Shown here: positions 1 through 9,831 of the stretch, piece after piece
How the letters are laid out: every line of letters starts with the position of its first letter
How positions within the stretch are numbered: the first letter of the stretch is position 1
Source: Amazonocrinis nigriterrae CENA67
GTDB lineage: Bacteria > Cyanobacteriota > Cyanobacteriia > Cyanobacteriales > Nostocaceae
DNA length: 64,000 bases
NCBI RefSeq assembly: GCF_016056305.1
Contig: NZ_JAECZC010000022.1
Span: 22,195 to 86,194, forward strand
Direction: 5' to 3'
The notes under the pieces: generated by a model
The model's input: the letters and a program-made list of their open reading frames with translations, nothing else
What the model was told of the DNA's origin: nothing
Database searches by the model: none
Program-made: the position numbers and the translations under genes

Positions 1-190
1 GAGCAGGGGAGCAGGGGGGATGAGGGAGAAATTCTTTCCCCAGTCCCAATTCCCAATTCCCCTTCGGGTTCGCCAGTCGCTCATGGGGGAAACCCCCAAG
101 ACCGCGCTGGCTCACCAATTCCCAATTCCCAATTCCCAATTCCCAATTTCCTAGTCCCCAGCCCTCAGTCCCCAATCCCCAGTCCCCTTT
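1..190. repeat. Short tandem repeat region upstream of the aspartoacylase gene
   Basis: No gene is seen here. The stretch holds heptamer repeats of the CCCAATT type (about 40-60 and 114-160) and C-rich variants. Between them, at about 61-113, lies a G/C-rich insert containing CTTCGGGTTCGCCAGTCGCTCATGG-like sequence that recurs at 19.8, 25.4-25.9 and 51.2 kb. This is typical Nostocales intergenic repeat. No convincing promoter can be separated from it. Confidence 0.8.
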
Positions 191-1072
191 ATGCACAAAA
201 TCAATCGAGTTACCATTGTTGGTGGAACTCACGGAAATGAATTTACGGGAGCATTCTTAATTAAAAAGTTTGAACAGCTTCCCGATTTGATTCAGCGACC
301 TAGTTTTGAAACGATTACATTATTAGGCAATCCTCAAGCTTTTGCAGCAGGGAAGCGTTATATCGACAAAGACTTAAATCGTGCTTTCTTCAGTGAAGAC
401 TTACAAAATTCTACACTCTCTAGCTATGAAGATATTCGGGCAAAAGCTATATATCAAATATTAGGAGATAAAAATCAATCTCAGGTAGATGTCATTATTG
501 ATTTACATAGTACCACTGCAAACATGGGTCTGAGTTTGATGCTAGGTAGCTATCATCCTTTTCTGCTGCAATTAGCAAGTTATCTCAGTTCAGTAAACCC
601 TGAAGTGAAGGTTTGTTATACACAAGCTGAAAAAGGCAGTAATTTTCTGCGTTCACTGTGCGAATTAGGTTTTGTCATTGAAGTTGGGCCTGTAGCCCAA
701 GGTGTCTTGAATGCAGAATGGTTTCAAAAAACAGAAAAACTAATTTACACTGTTTTGGACTATCTAGAAAGGTGTAATCAAGGTTCAATTCCAGAGAGTG
801 AAAATACATTGACATTCTATCAATTTATAGGAACAATAGATTTTCCTAGAAACGAATATGGAGAGATTCAAGCAATGATTCATCCTCAGCTTCAGTTTCG
901 GGATTATGAACCTCTCACTCCTGGCGATCCTATATTTTTAACCTTGGATGGTAAGACAATCAGCTATGAAGGAACATCAACTGTTTATCCAATTTTCATT
1001 AACGAAGCTGCTTACTATGAAAAGGGTATTGCTATGTGTTTAACTGAGAAGCAAATCGATTTTAGATTTTAA
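191..1072 (+). CDS. Aspartoacylase family zinc hydrolase (probable aspartoacylase)
   Basis: The 293-residue protein belongs to the AstE/AspA (succinylglutamate desuccinylase/aspartoacylase) family, which hydrolyses N-acetylaspartate or related N-acyl amino acids with one zinc ion. The N-terminal [10 protein letters not shown] motif (about residues 12-21) supplies the His and Glu ligands, and DLHSTT (about 105-110) supplies the second His. An IEVGPVAQG segment near residues 163-171 carries the Glu expected to act as the catalytic base. The length matches cyanobacterial members. The ATG lies directly after a repeat tract, so no good ribosome site is seen. The gene stands alone and its natural substrate in cyanobacteria is not known from sequence. 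Confidence 0.88.
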   Translation: MHKINRVTIVGGTHGNEFTGAFLIKKFEQLPDLIQRPSFETITLLGNPQAFAAGKRYIDKDLNRAFFSEDLQNSTLSSYEDIRAKAIYQILGDKNQSQVDVIIDLHSTTANMGLSLMLGSYHPFLLQLASYLSSVNPEVKVCYTQAEKGSNFLRSLCELGFVIEVGPVAQGVLNAEWFQKTEKLIYTVLDYLERCNQGSIPESENTLTFYQFIGTIDFPRNEYGEIQAMIHPQLQFRDYEPLTPGDPIFLTLDGKTISYEGTSTVYPIFINEAAYYEKGIAMCLTEKQIDFRF

Positions 1073-1905
1073 ATTTTGGATTTTGGATTTGTTTCACTCT
1101 AACCTTTAATATCGTAGGGTGCGTTATCGACGGAACCCGCAAATCTCTGGTGATGCTGGACTCTTGCCGATAAGGCACCCTTGTATCTTAGAAGAAGTAG
1201 TAGACCGTCGCATCCTAGGTCATATTAGGCCGCTTTATAGCATAGGTCACTACAAAAATCTCCATGACAGCTGTATATACGTTTGATGGTTTTTTCAGGC
1301 TACTTTTTGTCTAAGTCCCACTAGTCAGATAAATCTGACTTTTGCCATTAGTCAAGAAATAAATTTCTTGGCGGGATAAAAACTTGCTGCAAGCTATGAC
1401 AAAAATGATTAATTTTTTGGGATGTGTATGTAGGTACTGAAAAAACAATTCTTTTAATCTATTAATTCAATGCTTTTATAACTAAGTACCTCAGTAATAA
1501 TCTTAGTTAATATCCATACATTTAATGTTAAAAACCTTAGTTGCTGGTTAATGACAATATTATAACCTTAATACTTCTGCTTAATTGCTATCAAACAATA
1601 CTATTTTATAAAAAGTATATTTAGTTACTTTAAATATATTTAAAATTATTACTTAATACGATATTTACAACAGTGAAAAAATGAAAATATCAGTTTGACA
1701 AAGTTAAGCACAATATCGTAAGCTACATAACTTAAGATAGCAATTTTAGAAAGCACAAAGGTACATTACCAATAAATAAAGTAAAAAAAATACACTGTTT
1801 TAGTGTATTAAACTTAAACTATTAGTATGGATTTAAAAGTAATTCTGACTAACAAGCATCAATTAATTTACATTAACTTCATATTTGCATCTGAAGGAAA
1901 AAATA
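1073..1905. other. Long AT-rich intergenic region
   Basis: About 830 bases without a supported gene lie between the aspartoacylase and the M23 peptidase. The part from about 1430 to 1880 is very AT-rich. The only clear structure is the inverted repeat at 1789-1809, listed separately. Short reading frames here have no ribosome site and no recognisable product. Confidence 0.6.
1789..1809. promoter_or_regulatory. Inverted repeat upstream of the M23 peptidase gene
   Basis: A perfect 8-base inverted repeat, AATACACT-gtttt-AGTGTATT, lies about 97 bases before the proposed ATG at 1906. It could be an operator for a dimeric regulator or a small leader hairpin. No run of T follows, so it is not an obvious terminator. 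Confidence 0.35.
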
Positions 1906-2601
1906 ATGAGTAATCGGCGACACAGAGTAGCATTTTCTGGAGCCTCATTATTGATATTAGGAATAGGAATTGTCAGTTTAGGCACTCTGTTGAGTGAGCC
2001 AAAAATTGTTAGAGGAGAAGTGCAACCGCACAAAGTAACAAAAAACAATAGTTGGCTGGCAGCTTCTTTTCCTGTAGAAAACTTTCAAGCTTACACATCT
2101 GCATTTGGTTATAGACGTTCTGCTACTGGTGGCGCTAATTGGGAATTTCACGGCGGCTTAGACATGGCTGCACCACAAGGTAGTTATATTCGCAATTGGT
2201 GGGCAGGTACAGTGATTAAAGTTGGCGATCGCGATGCCTGCGGAACCCATATAGTAATTAGATCAGGAGAATGGGAACACACATATTGCCACATGGAAGG
2301 ACACGTAGAAACGGCACAAGGTCATCGTTATCTCATTGACCGTGCAGGCGGAATCCAAATTTGGGAAGGTCAGCAAATACCAACAGGAGCCAGAATAGGT
2401 AGCGTAGGCATGACCGGACGTACTACCGGGCCACACCTCCATTGGGGGTTGAAATATGCCAATAACTATGTAGATCCTGCACTAGTTCTTCGAGAAATGT
2501 TTTCCCAGCAGCAAATTGCTAGAGGCAACTCAACAGTTAATTATCAACAGTCACAAGTCATCATTCAAGAGTCAAAATACACTACTGATTCTGGCTATTA
2601 G
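1906..2601 (+). CDS. M23 family metallopeptidase (LytM-type, secreted)
   Basis: This 231-residue protein has an N-terminal hydrophobic segment (about residues 10-30, SGASLLILGIGIVSLGTLL) acting as signal or anchor. A LytM/M23 domain follows. The zinc ligands are visible in HGGLDMAAP (H and D) and in HLHWG (second His of HxH). Such enzymes cut peptidoglycan cross-bridges or act as division-associated amidase activators. The ATG at 1906 was chosen over an in-frame TTG at 1885 because a GAAGG ribosome site lies nine bases upstream of it. A Gln/Ser-rich tail follows the domain. The gene appears monocistronic. Confidence 0.85.
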   Translation: MSNRRHRVAFSGASLLILGIGIVSLGTLLSEPKIVRGEVQPHKVTKNNSWLAASFPVENFQAYTSAFGYRRSATGGANWEFHGGLDMAAPQGSYIRNWWAGTVIKVGDRDACGTHIVIRSGEWEHTYCHMEGHVETAQGHRYLIDRAGGIQIWEGQQIPTGARIGSVGMTGRTTGPHLHWGLKYANNYVDPALVLREMFSQQQIARGNSTVNYQQSQVIIQESKYTTDSGY

Positions 2602-2900
2602 TTATTGAGAACTCCAAAAAAACAACTGTTTGAAGTTGATGACTGATGACTGTTGACTGATGACTGATGACTTTTGATTGAGCTAAAACACATTTAGTTT
2701 GCATAACTAAATTTCATTCAACTCTTCTGGGGTGGGCAGGCAAGATGACCACCATATGCAACTTAAATGTAGAACAGCTTATCAACCGTCAACGGTCAAT
2801 AACAAACAATTAAATGGAATACATTTTATTTGTCAGTCCCTAAACCTAAAACAGTTATCAGTCATCAGTCATCAGCCATCAGTCATCAGTTATCACTAAT
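2602..2900. repeat. Intergenic repeats between the M23 peptidase and ftsH genes
   Basis: The convergent intergenic space holds GACTGATGACTG-type repeats (about 2637-2672) and, on the other side, the complementary CAGTCATCAG type (about 2853-2893). These inverted families could pair in transcripts reading through from either side. The start of the region (GAACTCCAA ... TTGAAGTTGATGACTG) resembles 9547-9600. No gene is seen. Confidence 0.7.
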
Positions 2901-4907
2901 TTAATAAGACACAGGCACTATTTCCTCTGCTATGTACGTATCTTTCACCTGAGTATGTTCCGCAACAATTTTGCGGAATAGTTCACCATCAATTGTCTCT
3001 TCATCTGCTAACAAATCCACCAAACGCTCTAAGGCGATGCGGTTTTCTTGTAACAGTTCTTTTGCTTTGATGTAGCAATTATTAATAATTTCGCGCACTT
3101 GCGAATCTATCTTGGCAGCAATTTCCTCAGAGTATTCTGATTTATTCATCCAGTCACGCCCTAAAAATACCTCTCCACTTTGATTTTCAAGGGAGAGTGG
3201 CCCTAATTCAGACATTCCAAATCGTGTCACCATCTGCCGTGCCATTCCTGTCACCTGTTGCAAGTCATTACCTGCACCTGTGGTTACTTCCGGCTTACCA
3301 AAAACAATTTCCTCGGCAGCACGACCCCCTAAAGTGGCAGTAATTCGCGCTTTGAGTTGGGAGCGAGAAATTAATCCTTGTTCTTCGTTAGGAGTAAACC
3401 AAGTTAATCCTAACGCTTGTCCCCGTGGGATGAGTGTGACTTTCTGTACAGGGTCATGGTCTTTGAGTAAAGTGCCTATTAAGGCGTGTCCAACTTCATG
3501 GTAGGCAATTAAGCGCTTGCTCTTGCTGTCTACCAAGGCTGTACCTTCCATCCCTGCTACCACTCGATCCACGGCATCATCAATTTCTAGAATGGTGATA
3601 GCTTCTTTACGTCTTCTGGCGGTGAGAATAGCAGCTTCATTGAGTAAGTTGGCTAAATCTGCACCAGTGAATCCAGGTGTGCGGCGAGCGATCGCATCTA
3701 ATGATACGCTAGGGTCAATTTTCTTATTCCGCGCATGGACTTTTAAAATTTCCAATCGTCCTTTGAGATCCGGTGCATCCACAATCACTTGTCTATCAAA
3801 ACGTCCAGGACGCAATAAAGCCGCATCAAGGACATCTGGACGGTTGGTAGCAGCAATAATAATGATGCCTGTGTTCCCTTCAAAACCGTCCATTTCGGTA
3901 AGCAGCTGGTTAAGGGTTTGCTCTCTCTCGTCGTTACCGCCACCGATACCGGCACCGCGTTGTCTTCCTACGGCGTCGATTTCATCAATAAATATTAAGC
4001 AAGGGGCATTATCTTTAGCTTTCTTAAACAAATCCCGGACGCGGGATGCACCCACACCCACGAACATTTCTACAAATTCCGAACCGGAAATACTAAAGAA
4101 TGGGACACCAGCTTCCCCTGCGATCGCTTTTGCTAATAAAGTTTTACCAGTCCCAGGTGGGCCAATTAACAATACTCCTTTGGGAATACGTGCGCCTACA
4201 GCAGTAAATCTTTCTGGCTGTTTGAGGAAAGTAACGACTTCTTGCAGTTCTTCTTTTGCTTCTTCAATACCTGCTACATCGTCAAATTTCACACCTGTTT
4301 TTGCTTCCATTTGAAAGCGAGCTCTAGATTTGCCAAAGTTCATTGCTTGATTAGAAGCATTGGTAGAGCGACGGAGGAACAACAGCATTAAAGCTACCAA
4401 TGGCAAAATCCACATCAGGTTGATTAAAAGCCCAACAGCAGCTCTACTATTAGCAGAGGAAATCTCACCAAAATCAACATTTTTGGCTTTGAGTTTGTTA
4501 ATCAATTCTGTGTTTTGATTTAAAAGCCTTACTTGTAGCGGTGGCGTATCTGGCTTTTGTCCCCTAAGATACACTTTTGCTACTTGTTCGGTTTCGTCTA
4601 ACTCTACTCTTTTAACTTCCCCTTTTTCAGTTTTTTGGATCAACTCACCATAAGTTAGAGAGTTGCGCTCTGTTTTTTGCTGCGCTAAGACAGGAGTACC
4701 TCCAAAAACACCAGGTAATAGCATCAAACTAGCTGCTAGTACACCAGTCCAAGCCATGCGCTTTGCTGTAGCTCCATACTGTAAAACCTTTCTCGTGGGA
4801 CTTTCGCCCTTATCATTCCCATTAGTTAGTTGTTCTTGAGGTGAAGAGTGGGAACTTGTCCCTAGATTTTGCTGTTTTATCAATGCTTGTTTTGCCAAAT
4901 TTTTCAT
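2901..4907 (-). CDS. ftsH: ATP-dependent zinc metalloprotease FtsH
   Basis: This 668-residue membrane-bound AAA+ protease degrades damaged membrane proteins; in cyanobacteria FtsH hexamers take part in photosystem II D1 turnover. Two membrane segments are visible (about 51-75 and 157-178), enclosing the FtsH extracellular domain. They are followed by Walker A GPPGTGKT (249-256), Walker B LIFIDEID (304-311), the second region of homology with NRPDVLD and RPGRFDR, and the zinc motif HEVGH (470-474). The N-terminal 45 residues form a polar extension before the first membrane segment. An AAGGG ribosome site precedes the ATG. Cyanobacteria carry several ftsH paralogues, and which one this is cannot be settled here. 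Confidence 0.97.
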   Translation of the reverse strand: MKNLAKQALIKQQNLGTSSHSSPQEQLTNGNDKGESPTRKVLQYGATAKRMAWTGVLAASLMLLPGVFGGTPVLAQQKTERNSLTYGELIQKTEKGEVKRVELDETEQVAKVYLRGQKPDTPPLQVRLLNQNTELINKLKAKNVDFGEISSANSRAAVGLLINLMWILPLVALMLLFLRRSTNASNQAMNFGKSRARFQMEAKTGVKFDDVAGIEEAKEELQEVVTFLKQPERFTAVGARIPKGVLLIGPPGTGKTLLAKAIAGEAGVPFFSISGSEFVEMFVGVGASRVRDLFKKAKDNAPCLIFIDEIDAVGRQRGAGIGGGNDEREQTLNQLLTEMDGFEGNTGIIIIAATNRPDVLDAALLRPGRFDRQVIVDAPDLKGRLEILKVHARNKKIDPSVSLDAIARRTPGFTGADLANLLNEAAILTARRRKEAITILEIDDAVDRVVAGMEGTALVDSKSKRLIAYHEVGHALIGTLLKDHDPVQKVTLIPRGQALGLTWFTPNEEQGLISRSQLKARITATLGGRAAEEIVFGKPEVTTGAGNDLQQVTGMARQMVTRFGMSELGPLSLENQSGEVFLGRDWMNKSEYSEEIAAKIDSQVREIINNCYIKAKELLQENRIALERLVDLLADEETIDGELFRKIVAEHTQVKDTYIAEEIVPVSY

Positions 4908-5296
4908 AATAATTACCCTTTGTCTGATGGCATCAGCTGAGCGCTGGTTTTATGCCTATTCTTCTAGCCAAAATCCCAATAACTGGAAATCACTGTTTTC
5001 TAATCTAGTCTAACTTCTACACAAAATGATCCCCCAGTCGTTCTTGCTATCCTCATCAAGGAATGCATAACTTGATCTGTGTTCAAATTCCACATTCTTT
5101 GATTAAGACTGTCAGTAGTCAGTAGTCAGTGGTGAATAAAAATTAACAACTGACAAATGACAAATAACACCTCACTTGGATTGTCATTTGACTCTGAGAA
5201 GATAAATCGCTATGATAAACATAGTCATAATGACTTCGACTTTCAAAAACTCAAGTATAGCAGCTAATTATCTAGTTGATGGGCAAATTGTGAATT
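4908..5296. other. Divergent intergenic region between the ftsH and FMN reductase genes
   Basis: No gene is seen. The region must hold the promoters of both divergent genes, but no confident -35/-10 pair stands out. A short repeat tract (CAGTAGTCAGTAGTCAGT, then GACAAATGACAAAT) lies at about 5110-5170. Confidence 0.5.
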
Positions 5297-5842
5297 ATGG
5301 TAAAAATTATCGGCATTGGTGGTAGTTTAAGAACCAACTCCTATACCCAGCTGGCATTACAAGTAGCAGTGCAACGGGTAGAAGCTTTAGGAGCAGAAGT
5401 AGAAATCCTGGATTTACGACAGTTGCAGTTACCATTTTGTGATGGTGCAAAAGAGTATCTAGAATACTCAGATGTTCAGCGTTTACGCGATACAGTTCGC
5501 AACGCTGATGGCTTAATTTTGGCAACACCTGAATATCATGGTGGTGTCAGTGGTGTTCTGAAAAATGCTTTGGATTTGATGAGTTTTGACGAACTGTCCG
5601 GTAAAGTCACTGGGCTAATTAGCGTGTTAGGAGGTCAATCTAATAGTAATGCTCTCAATGACCTTCGTCTAATTGTCCGGTGGGTTCATGGTTGGGTAAT
5701 TCCCGAACAAATTGCTATTGGACAAGCTTGGAGTGCTTTCAGTCCTGAAGGGAAGCTAGTAGATGAGAAACTTTCCCAAAGATTTGATCAGTTTGCTCAA
5801 AGTTTAGTTGACAACACACGCAAACTGCGAGGAGTTAATTAG
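5297..5842 (+). CDS. NADPH-dependent FMN reductase family protein
   Basis: The 181-residue flavodoxin-like protein starts with the FMN phosphate-binding motif GIGGSLRTNSYT (about residues 6-17). It also has the TPEYHGGVSGVLKNALD motif (about 77-93) of the NADPH-dependent FMN reductase family (SsuE/ArsH/chromate reductase relatives). It probably binds FMN and transfers electrons from NAD(P)H to flavin or quinone-like acceptors. The length is normal for the family. Neighbours give no pathway: ftsH is divergent and a ferrochelatase-family gene is convergent. Confidence 0.88.
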   Translation: MVKIIGIGGSLRTNSYTQLALQVAVQRVEALGAEVEILDLRQLQLPFCDGAKEYLEYSDVQRLRDTVRNADGLILATPEYHGGVSGVLKNALDLMSFDELSGKVTGLISVLGGQSNSNALNDLRLIVRWVHGWVIPEQIAIGQAWSAFSPEGKLVDEKLSQRFDQFAQSLVDNTRKLRGVN

Positions 5843-5944
5843 GGAGTAGGGAGTAGGGAGTAGGGAATAGGGAATAGGGAATAGGGAATAGGGAGAGTTT
5901 TATTTCTATTAACCCTACTGCCCACTCACTACTCACCACTCCCC
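5840..5944. repeat. GGGAGTA/GGGAATA tandem repeat tract
   Basis: Directly after the FMN reductase stop there are about three GGGAGTA and four GGGAATA heptamers in tandem (about 5842-5893). A partly complementary CACTCACTACTCACCACTCCC stretch follows at about 5921-5942. This is Nostocales heptamer repeat between convergent genes. Confidence 0.85.
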
Positions 5945-7060
5945 TCAATGGTGGTGGTGATGATGATGCCCAGCTAATTGCGGATTAATTGTGGCTCCTT
6001 GCTCGTTTTTCAGCTCAGCAATATGAGCATTTGCCCACTGGGCCGCCATCGCTAAAAACTCTGGATGGTCATTGACACAAGCCATTTGCACGTAGTCTAC
6101 ATCAGGATGCTTCTTCTCTAAAGCATGGATGATGTGATGTACGTCCAATAAGGTTTCGTGGTTTTCTGTTGCGAAACCAATTGGCATAAACAGCACAACT
6201 TTTGCACCCAATTGAATCAGGTTATTAGCAGCTTGTTCTGCATTTGGTAGTGTCCATTCAATTAAAGGTGTGTCGTGGTTCAGCCAACCCACTGAAATTA
6301 AAGGATAGCGATTAATCAATTTATCGCGTACCAAATCGTACAGTGCTTGACTTTCGGTAATCCCAGAGGTAAAACCTTTAGCTTTGTGGGGACAACCGTG
6401 ATTCATTAACACAATGCCGATTTGAGAAGGTAAGTAAGCTGCTGCTAAGTCAGCGTTAATTTTCTCCTCAACCAGATGAGCCATCAAATCGATGTAGGCT
6501 GGTTCATTGTAAAAAGAGGGAATGTAACGTAGTCCTCTTACCCAATGTTCCTCACCATTAGCTATTTCGGCTAAAGCGTTGTTGACTTGCTCGATCGCAA
6601 TTCCGCTAGTAAATATAGAATCAACAACCAGCAATGGGTAAATTAGCAGTTTCTCAAAGCCAAGGCTTTGGATTTCTGCCAAAACCTGTTTAGGTAAAAA
6701 GGGAGCGCAAAAGTTAAAAGCTTTAAAAACTTGAACACTATCACCCCACTTTGCTTGCAACTCTTTTTCAATACCAGCGCGTTGCTTTTCAAAGATAGCG
6801 TTGTGTGGGGAGATAAAATCGTGGTGTTGGTGTCCCCATTCGTGGCGGTCAAATAATGCTAATAACCTAGCTAAGGGTGGATAAATCCAAGTTGGGACTG
6901 GTGCAAATTTTGCTGTCAGTAGATTTAAAGCTTGTTCGTTATAATTAGCGAAATCTTCGTAGCTTTCGACTTCGCCGTAGCCCATGAGCAATACAGCTAC
7001 ACGGTCTTGACCTGATAGATGCTCGTGGGTGGCGTGCAGTTTTTCCGGCGTGGCTACCAC
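5945..7060 (-). CDS. Ferrochelatase-family protein with a natural C-terminal poly-histidine tail
   Basis: The 371-residue protein resembles class II chelatases of the ferrochelatase family (AVLLMGYGEVES near the start; PLLVVDSIFTSGIAIEQ in the centre; VLFMPIGFATENHETLLDVHH near residues 290-310). Family members insert Fe2+ into protoporphyrin IX. It lacks the chlorophyll-binding-like tail of the usual cyanobacterial HemH, so it may be a second, divergent chelatase or a metal-handling relative. The protein ends in AGHHHHHHH, seven consecutive histidines directly before TGA. The tail is encoded by mixed CAT/CAC codons, so it is native rather than a copied tag. No ribosome site stands out. Confidence 0.75.
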   Translation of the reverse strand: MVATPEKLHATHEHLSGQDRVAVLLMGYGEVESYEDFANYNEQALNLLTAKFAPVPTWIYPPLARLLALFDRHEWGHQHHDFISPHNAIFEKQRAGIEKELQAKWGDSVQVFKAFNFCAPFLPKQVLAEIQSLGFEKLLIYPLLVVDSIFTSGIAIEQVNNALAEIANGEEHWVRGLRYIPSFYNEPAYIDLMAHLVEEKINADLAAAYLPSQIGIVLMNHGCPHKAKGFTSGITESQALYDLVRDKLINRYPLISVGWLNHDTPLIEWTLPNAEQAANNLIQLGAKVVLFMPIGFATENHETLLDVHHIIHALEKKHPDVDYVQMACVNDHPEFLAMAAQWANAHIAELKNEQGATINPQLAGHHHHHHH

Positions 7061-7255
7061 AATAAATTCCTCAATATAACCTGAGTGGAGAGCAAAACGA
7101 GCTAGGGAATAACTTGACTCTTTCCCTTACTCGTAATCTATTATCCCATCCGGGGGGATAGGATAACTATAAAAGTAACAACAATATACCAAAAGGCTGA
7201 CTACGGTTATTACTACATACCGAGTAGTGAAAAAGAGTTTGTTCAGTATCCTTAT

Positions 7256-7458
7256 TGAATTGGGGATTAGGGAATGGGGAATGGGGAATGGGAAGAAGGG
7301 GAGCAGGGGTGCAAGGGTGCAGGGGAGAAATAATTAATAACAATTCTCAATTCCCAATGCCCAATTCCCAATGCCCCATGCCCAATTCCCAATGCCCCAT
7401 GCCCAATTCCCAATGCCCTATGCCCCATGCCCAATTCCCAATTCCCAATTCCCAACCA
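7256..7458. repeat. Heptamer repeat cluster upstream of the hydrolase gene
   Basis: GGGGAAT-type repeats (about 7261-7295) are followed by many CCCAATTCCCAATGCCC units (about 7350-7455), the last ones touching the ATG at 7459. The tract happens to be open in the frame of the downstream gene. An automatic start call would therefore add about 68 artificial Gln/Pro/Asn/Ser-rich residues to that protein. Confidence 0.85.
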
Positions 7459-8013
7459 ATGAGTGTAATCATCTGCCCTGGAATTCATGAGCCAGCTTTA
7501 ACAGAAAGTTTCATATCAGGGTGGAGTTCAGTTGATGAAAAAACAGTGGATATTCTAGTGTTTCCTGCTGAAGGATTATTGGCTTTATCATCACTTCATA
7601 TTTTCCAGTTTTTACGCGATCGCTTGGGCAATCACCTAGAAACACCAATTATCATCATTAGCTTTAGTGCTGGTGTAGTGGGGGCGATAACTGCGGCTTG
7701 GCAGTGGCAGCTATTAGGTGGTCAGATTAAAGCTTTTATTGCTATAGATGGATGGGGAGTGCCGTTATTGGGTAACTTTCCCATTCATCGCATGAGCCAT
7801 GATTATTTTACTCATTGGAGTTCAGGGTTACTGGGTAAGGGGGATAATAACTTTTACGCAGAACCATCAGTTGACCATTTAACCATGTGGCGATCGCCCC
7901 AAACAGTTCAGGGCTGGTGGGTAGATCCATCCGTTGAGGCTTCTTCTAAGCAAGTTCGCCTCACAGCAGCTGAATTTTTACATTCACTGGTGAAACGCTA
8001 TGAGGAAAAATAG
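7459..8013 (+). CDS. Predicted alpha/beta-hydrolase-like protein
   Basis: This 184-residue protein starts [15 protein letters not shown]. The PGIHE segment resembles the first strand and oxyanion region of alpha/beta hydrolases, and [13 protein letters not shown] (about residues 67-79) looks like a nucleophile elbow with Ser in SFSAG. The catalytic Asp and His are less certain ([14 protein letters not shown]). The start at 7459 was chosen because everything upstream in frame is heptamer repeat. No ribosome site is visible within the repeat. The function is unknown; esterase or lipase-like activity is inferred from fold only. Confidence 0.7.
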   Translation: MSVIICPGIHEPALTESFISGWSSVDEKTVDILVFPAEGLLALSSLHIFQFLRDRLGNHLETPIIIISFSAGVVGAITAAWQWQLLGGQIKAFIAIDGWGVPLLGNFPIHRMSHDYFTHWSSGLLGKGDNNFYAEPSVDHLTMWRSPQTVQGWWVDPSVEASSKQVRLTAAEFLHSLVKRYEEK

Positions 8014-8265
8014 TCCGGAAAACCGAATATGTCAGCAGGAGTGAGAAATAGGGGGGTTTTTACTGTGGGGTCATGAGGTAATGAGTGATAGGGTGAGATT
8101 TTCCCTACCTACTCATACCAAAATTGGAATAGTTAATATTATTTGAGATTCCTGTGACAGCCTTGTTGTCAAGACTGTTAATCCAAAATCCCGAATTTGT
8201 ATCACTTACTTCCTCCCTTTGCCCTTTGATTTCCATCTACCTTAGTCACTATTCTTAAACACCTA

Positions 8266-9543
8266 ATGTTTCCAACTGAACCTGCTGCTGTCAATAATGG
8301 GTTTGGCGCACTGCTAAAAAACCGTGGTTTCATACTCCTGTGGATTGGGCAATTAGTCTCCCAGTTAGCAGATAAGGTTTTCTTTTTGATGCTGGTTGAT
8401 CTAGTAGTAGACAAAAACAGTAGCTACTTACCTCCTTTGGGAGTAGCAAAAGAATCGATGTACTCCATATTGATGGTGGCGTTTACTATACCAGCGGTTT
8501 TATTTGGTTCAGCAGGGGGTGTATTTGTTGATCGCCTGCCGAAAAAGCTGATTATGGTAGGGTCTGATATCTTACGCGGACTATTGACTATAGGACTTGC
8601 TTTTTTACCGAGAGATTTTTATATACTTTTTTTAATCACCTTTGGGGTTTCCAGCGTTACCCAATTTTTTGCCCCAGCCGAACAAGCTGCAATTCCTTTA
8701 CTGGTGCGGCGAGAAAATTTAATAGCAGCCAATGCACTGTTTACTAGCACGATGATGAGTGCTTTAATTGTCGGTTTTTTATTAGGAGACCCACTGCTGA
8801 GTTTGGCTGAAACTGGTATGGCTAAAGAATATGGTCGAGAGTTAGTAGTGGCGTTACTATACATGTTGTCGGCTGTAATGATGCTACCTATTCACTTTCG
8901 CGACAAAAAATCGCCTAGCGAAGTTTTAAGCGATCGCATTGACCTTTGGGCTGACTTTAAAGAAGGTTTACGCTATCTTAAGAAAAACCGTCTGGTGTTA
9001 AATGCAATGTTGCAAATTACAGTTTTATACTGTGTATTTGCAGCTTTGATGGTACTTGCGCTGCCCTTAGCAGAAAAGTTTGGTTTACAAGGAAAACAAT
9101 CTGGACGCTTCATAGCCGCAGTGGGAATCGGTATAGTTATAGGTGCAGGTATTTTGGGTCATTGGGCTGACAAAACACATCACAAACCCTTGCCTCTGAT
9201 GGGCTTTTTGGGTATGGCGTTGATTTTGGCTTTAGTTCCCTTTACCAATACCCAAGTAATAGCACTCGGCTTTTGTATTTTACTAGGTGTAAGTGGTTCC
9301 CTCATTGGTGTACCCATGCAAACTCTCATCCAACAGCAGACTCCACTGATTATGCATGGTAAAGTCTTTGGCTTTCAAAATCATGCTGTAAACATAGCCC
9401 TTTCCGCACCACTAGCCATTACAGGCTGGTTAAATCAAGAGTTTGGCTTACGAACTGTACTGATAGCTATGAGCTTGATAGTTGCAATTGTTGGTGTTTG
9501 GGCTTGGCAAAATACCCGTAGAGTCTTGCAAGACGTAATTTAA
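8266..9543 (+). CDS. MFS transporter
   Basis: The 425-residue protein has about 10-12 hydrophobic segments beginning at FILLWIGQLVSQLADKVFF (about residues 22-40). It shows the MFS loop 2-3 signature in a GGVFVDRLPKKLIM form (about 84-97). The pattern resembles the exporter branch of the major facilitator superfamily that includes EntS and LplT-like proteins (a short central loop followed by PMQTLIQQQTP near residue 345). The substrate cannot be read from sequence. The gene stands alone, with about 250 bases on either side. Confidence 0.85.
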   Translation: MFPTEPAAVNNGFGALLKNRGFILLWIGQLVSQLADKVFFLMLVDLVVDKNSSYLPPLGVAKESMYSILMVAFTIPAVLFGSAGGVFVDRLPKKLIMVGSDILRGLLTIGLAFLPRDFYILFLITFGVSSVTQFFAPAEQAAIPLLVRRENLIAANALFTSTMMSALIVGFLLGDPLLSLAETGMAKEYGRELVVALLYMLSAVMMLPIHFRDKKSPSEVLSDRIDLWADFKEGLRYLKKNRLVLNAMLQITVLYCVFAALMVLALPLAEKFGLQGKQSGRFIAAVGIGIVIGAGILGHWADKTHHKPLPLMGFLGMALILALVPFTNTQVIALGFCILLGVSGSLIGVPMQTLIQQQTPLIMHGKVFGFQNHAVNIALSAPLAITGWLNQEFGLRTVLIAMSLIVAIVGVWAWQNTRRVLQDVI

Positions 9544-9831
9544 TTAGGGAACTCCAAGAAATAAATTATTCTGGTTGAAGTTGATAGCTGATGACTGATG
9601 GCTGCAAACAGTGGGATATTTTTGATTTGTAAGTCTCTAATTATAGGAATTACATGCAGGAGGGAGATTCTGACCAATTTTGATTGAAGACTGCACTTAT
9701 AGCGGGGGTATGAAACCCAGCAATTACAAATTAAGAATTAGATAATCAGAATTAGATTGAACTTTTACATTAAAATGAAGTATTAACTACAGACTTTAAG
9801 CGTTAACTTAGCTATTATCTGAGGTTTGACT
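9544..9831. other. Intergenic region upstream of ilvB with a dispersed repeat copy
   Basis: The first 60 bases (GAACTCCAAGAAA ... TTGAAGTTGATAGCTGATGACTGATGG) resemble the sequence at 2608-2655 after the M23 peptidase, so this is a dispersed repeat found downstream of two unrelated genes. The rest must carry the ilvB promoter, which is not obvious by eye. Confidence 0.45.

Noticed and set aside
3280-4314. Long plus-strand frames of 74 and 265 codons
   Set aside because: They are antisense to ftsH, which has unmistakable domain content on the other strand.
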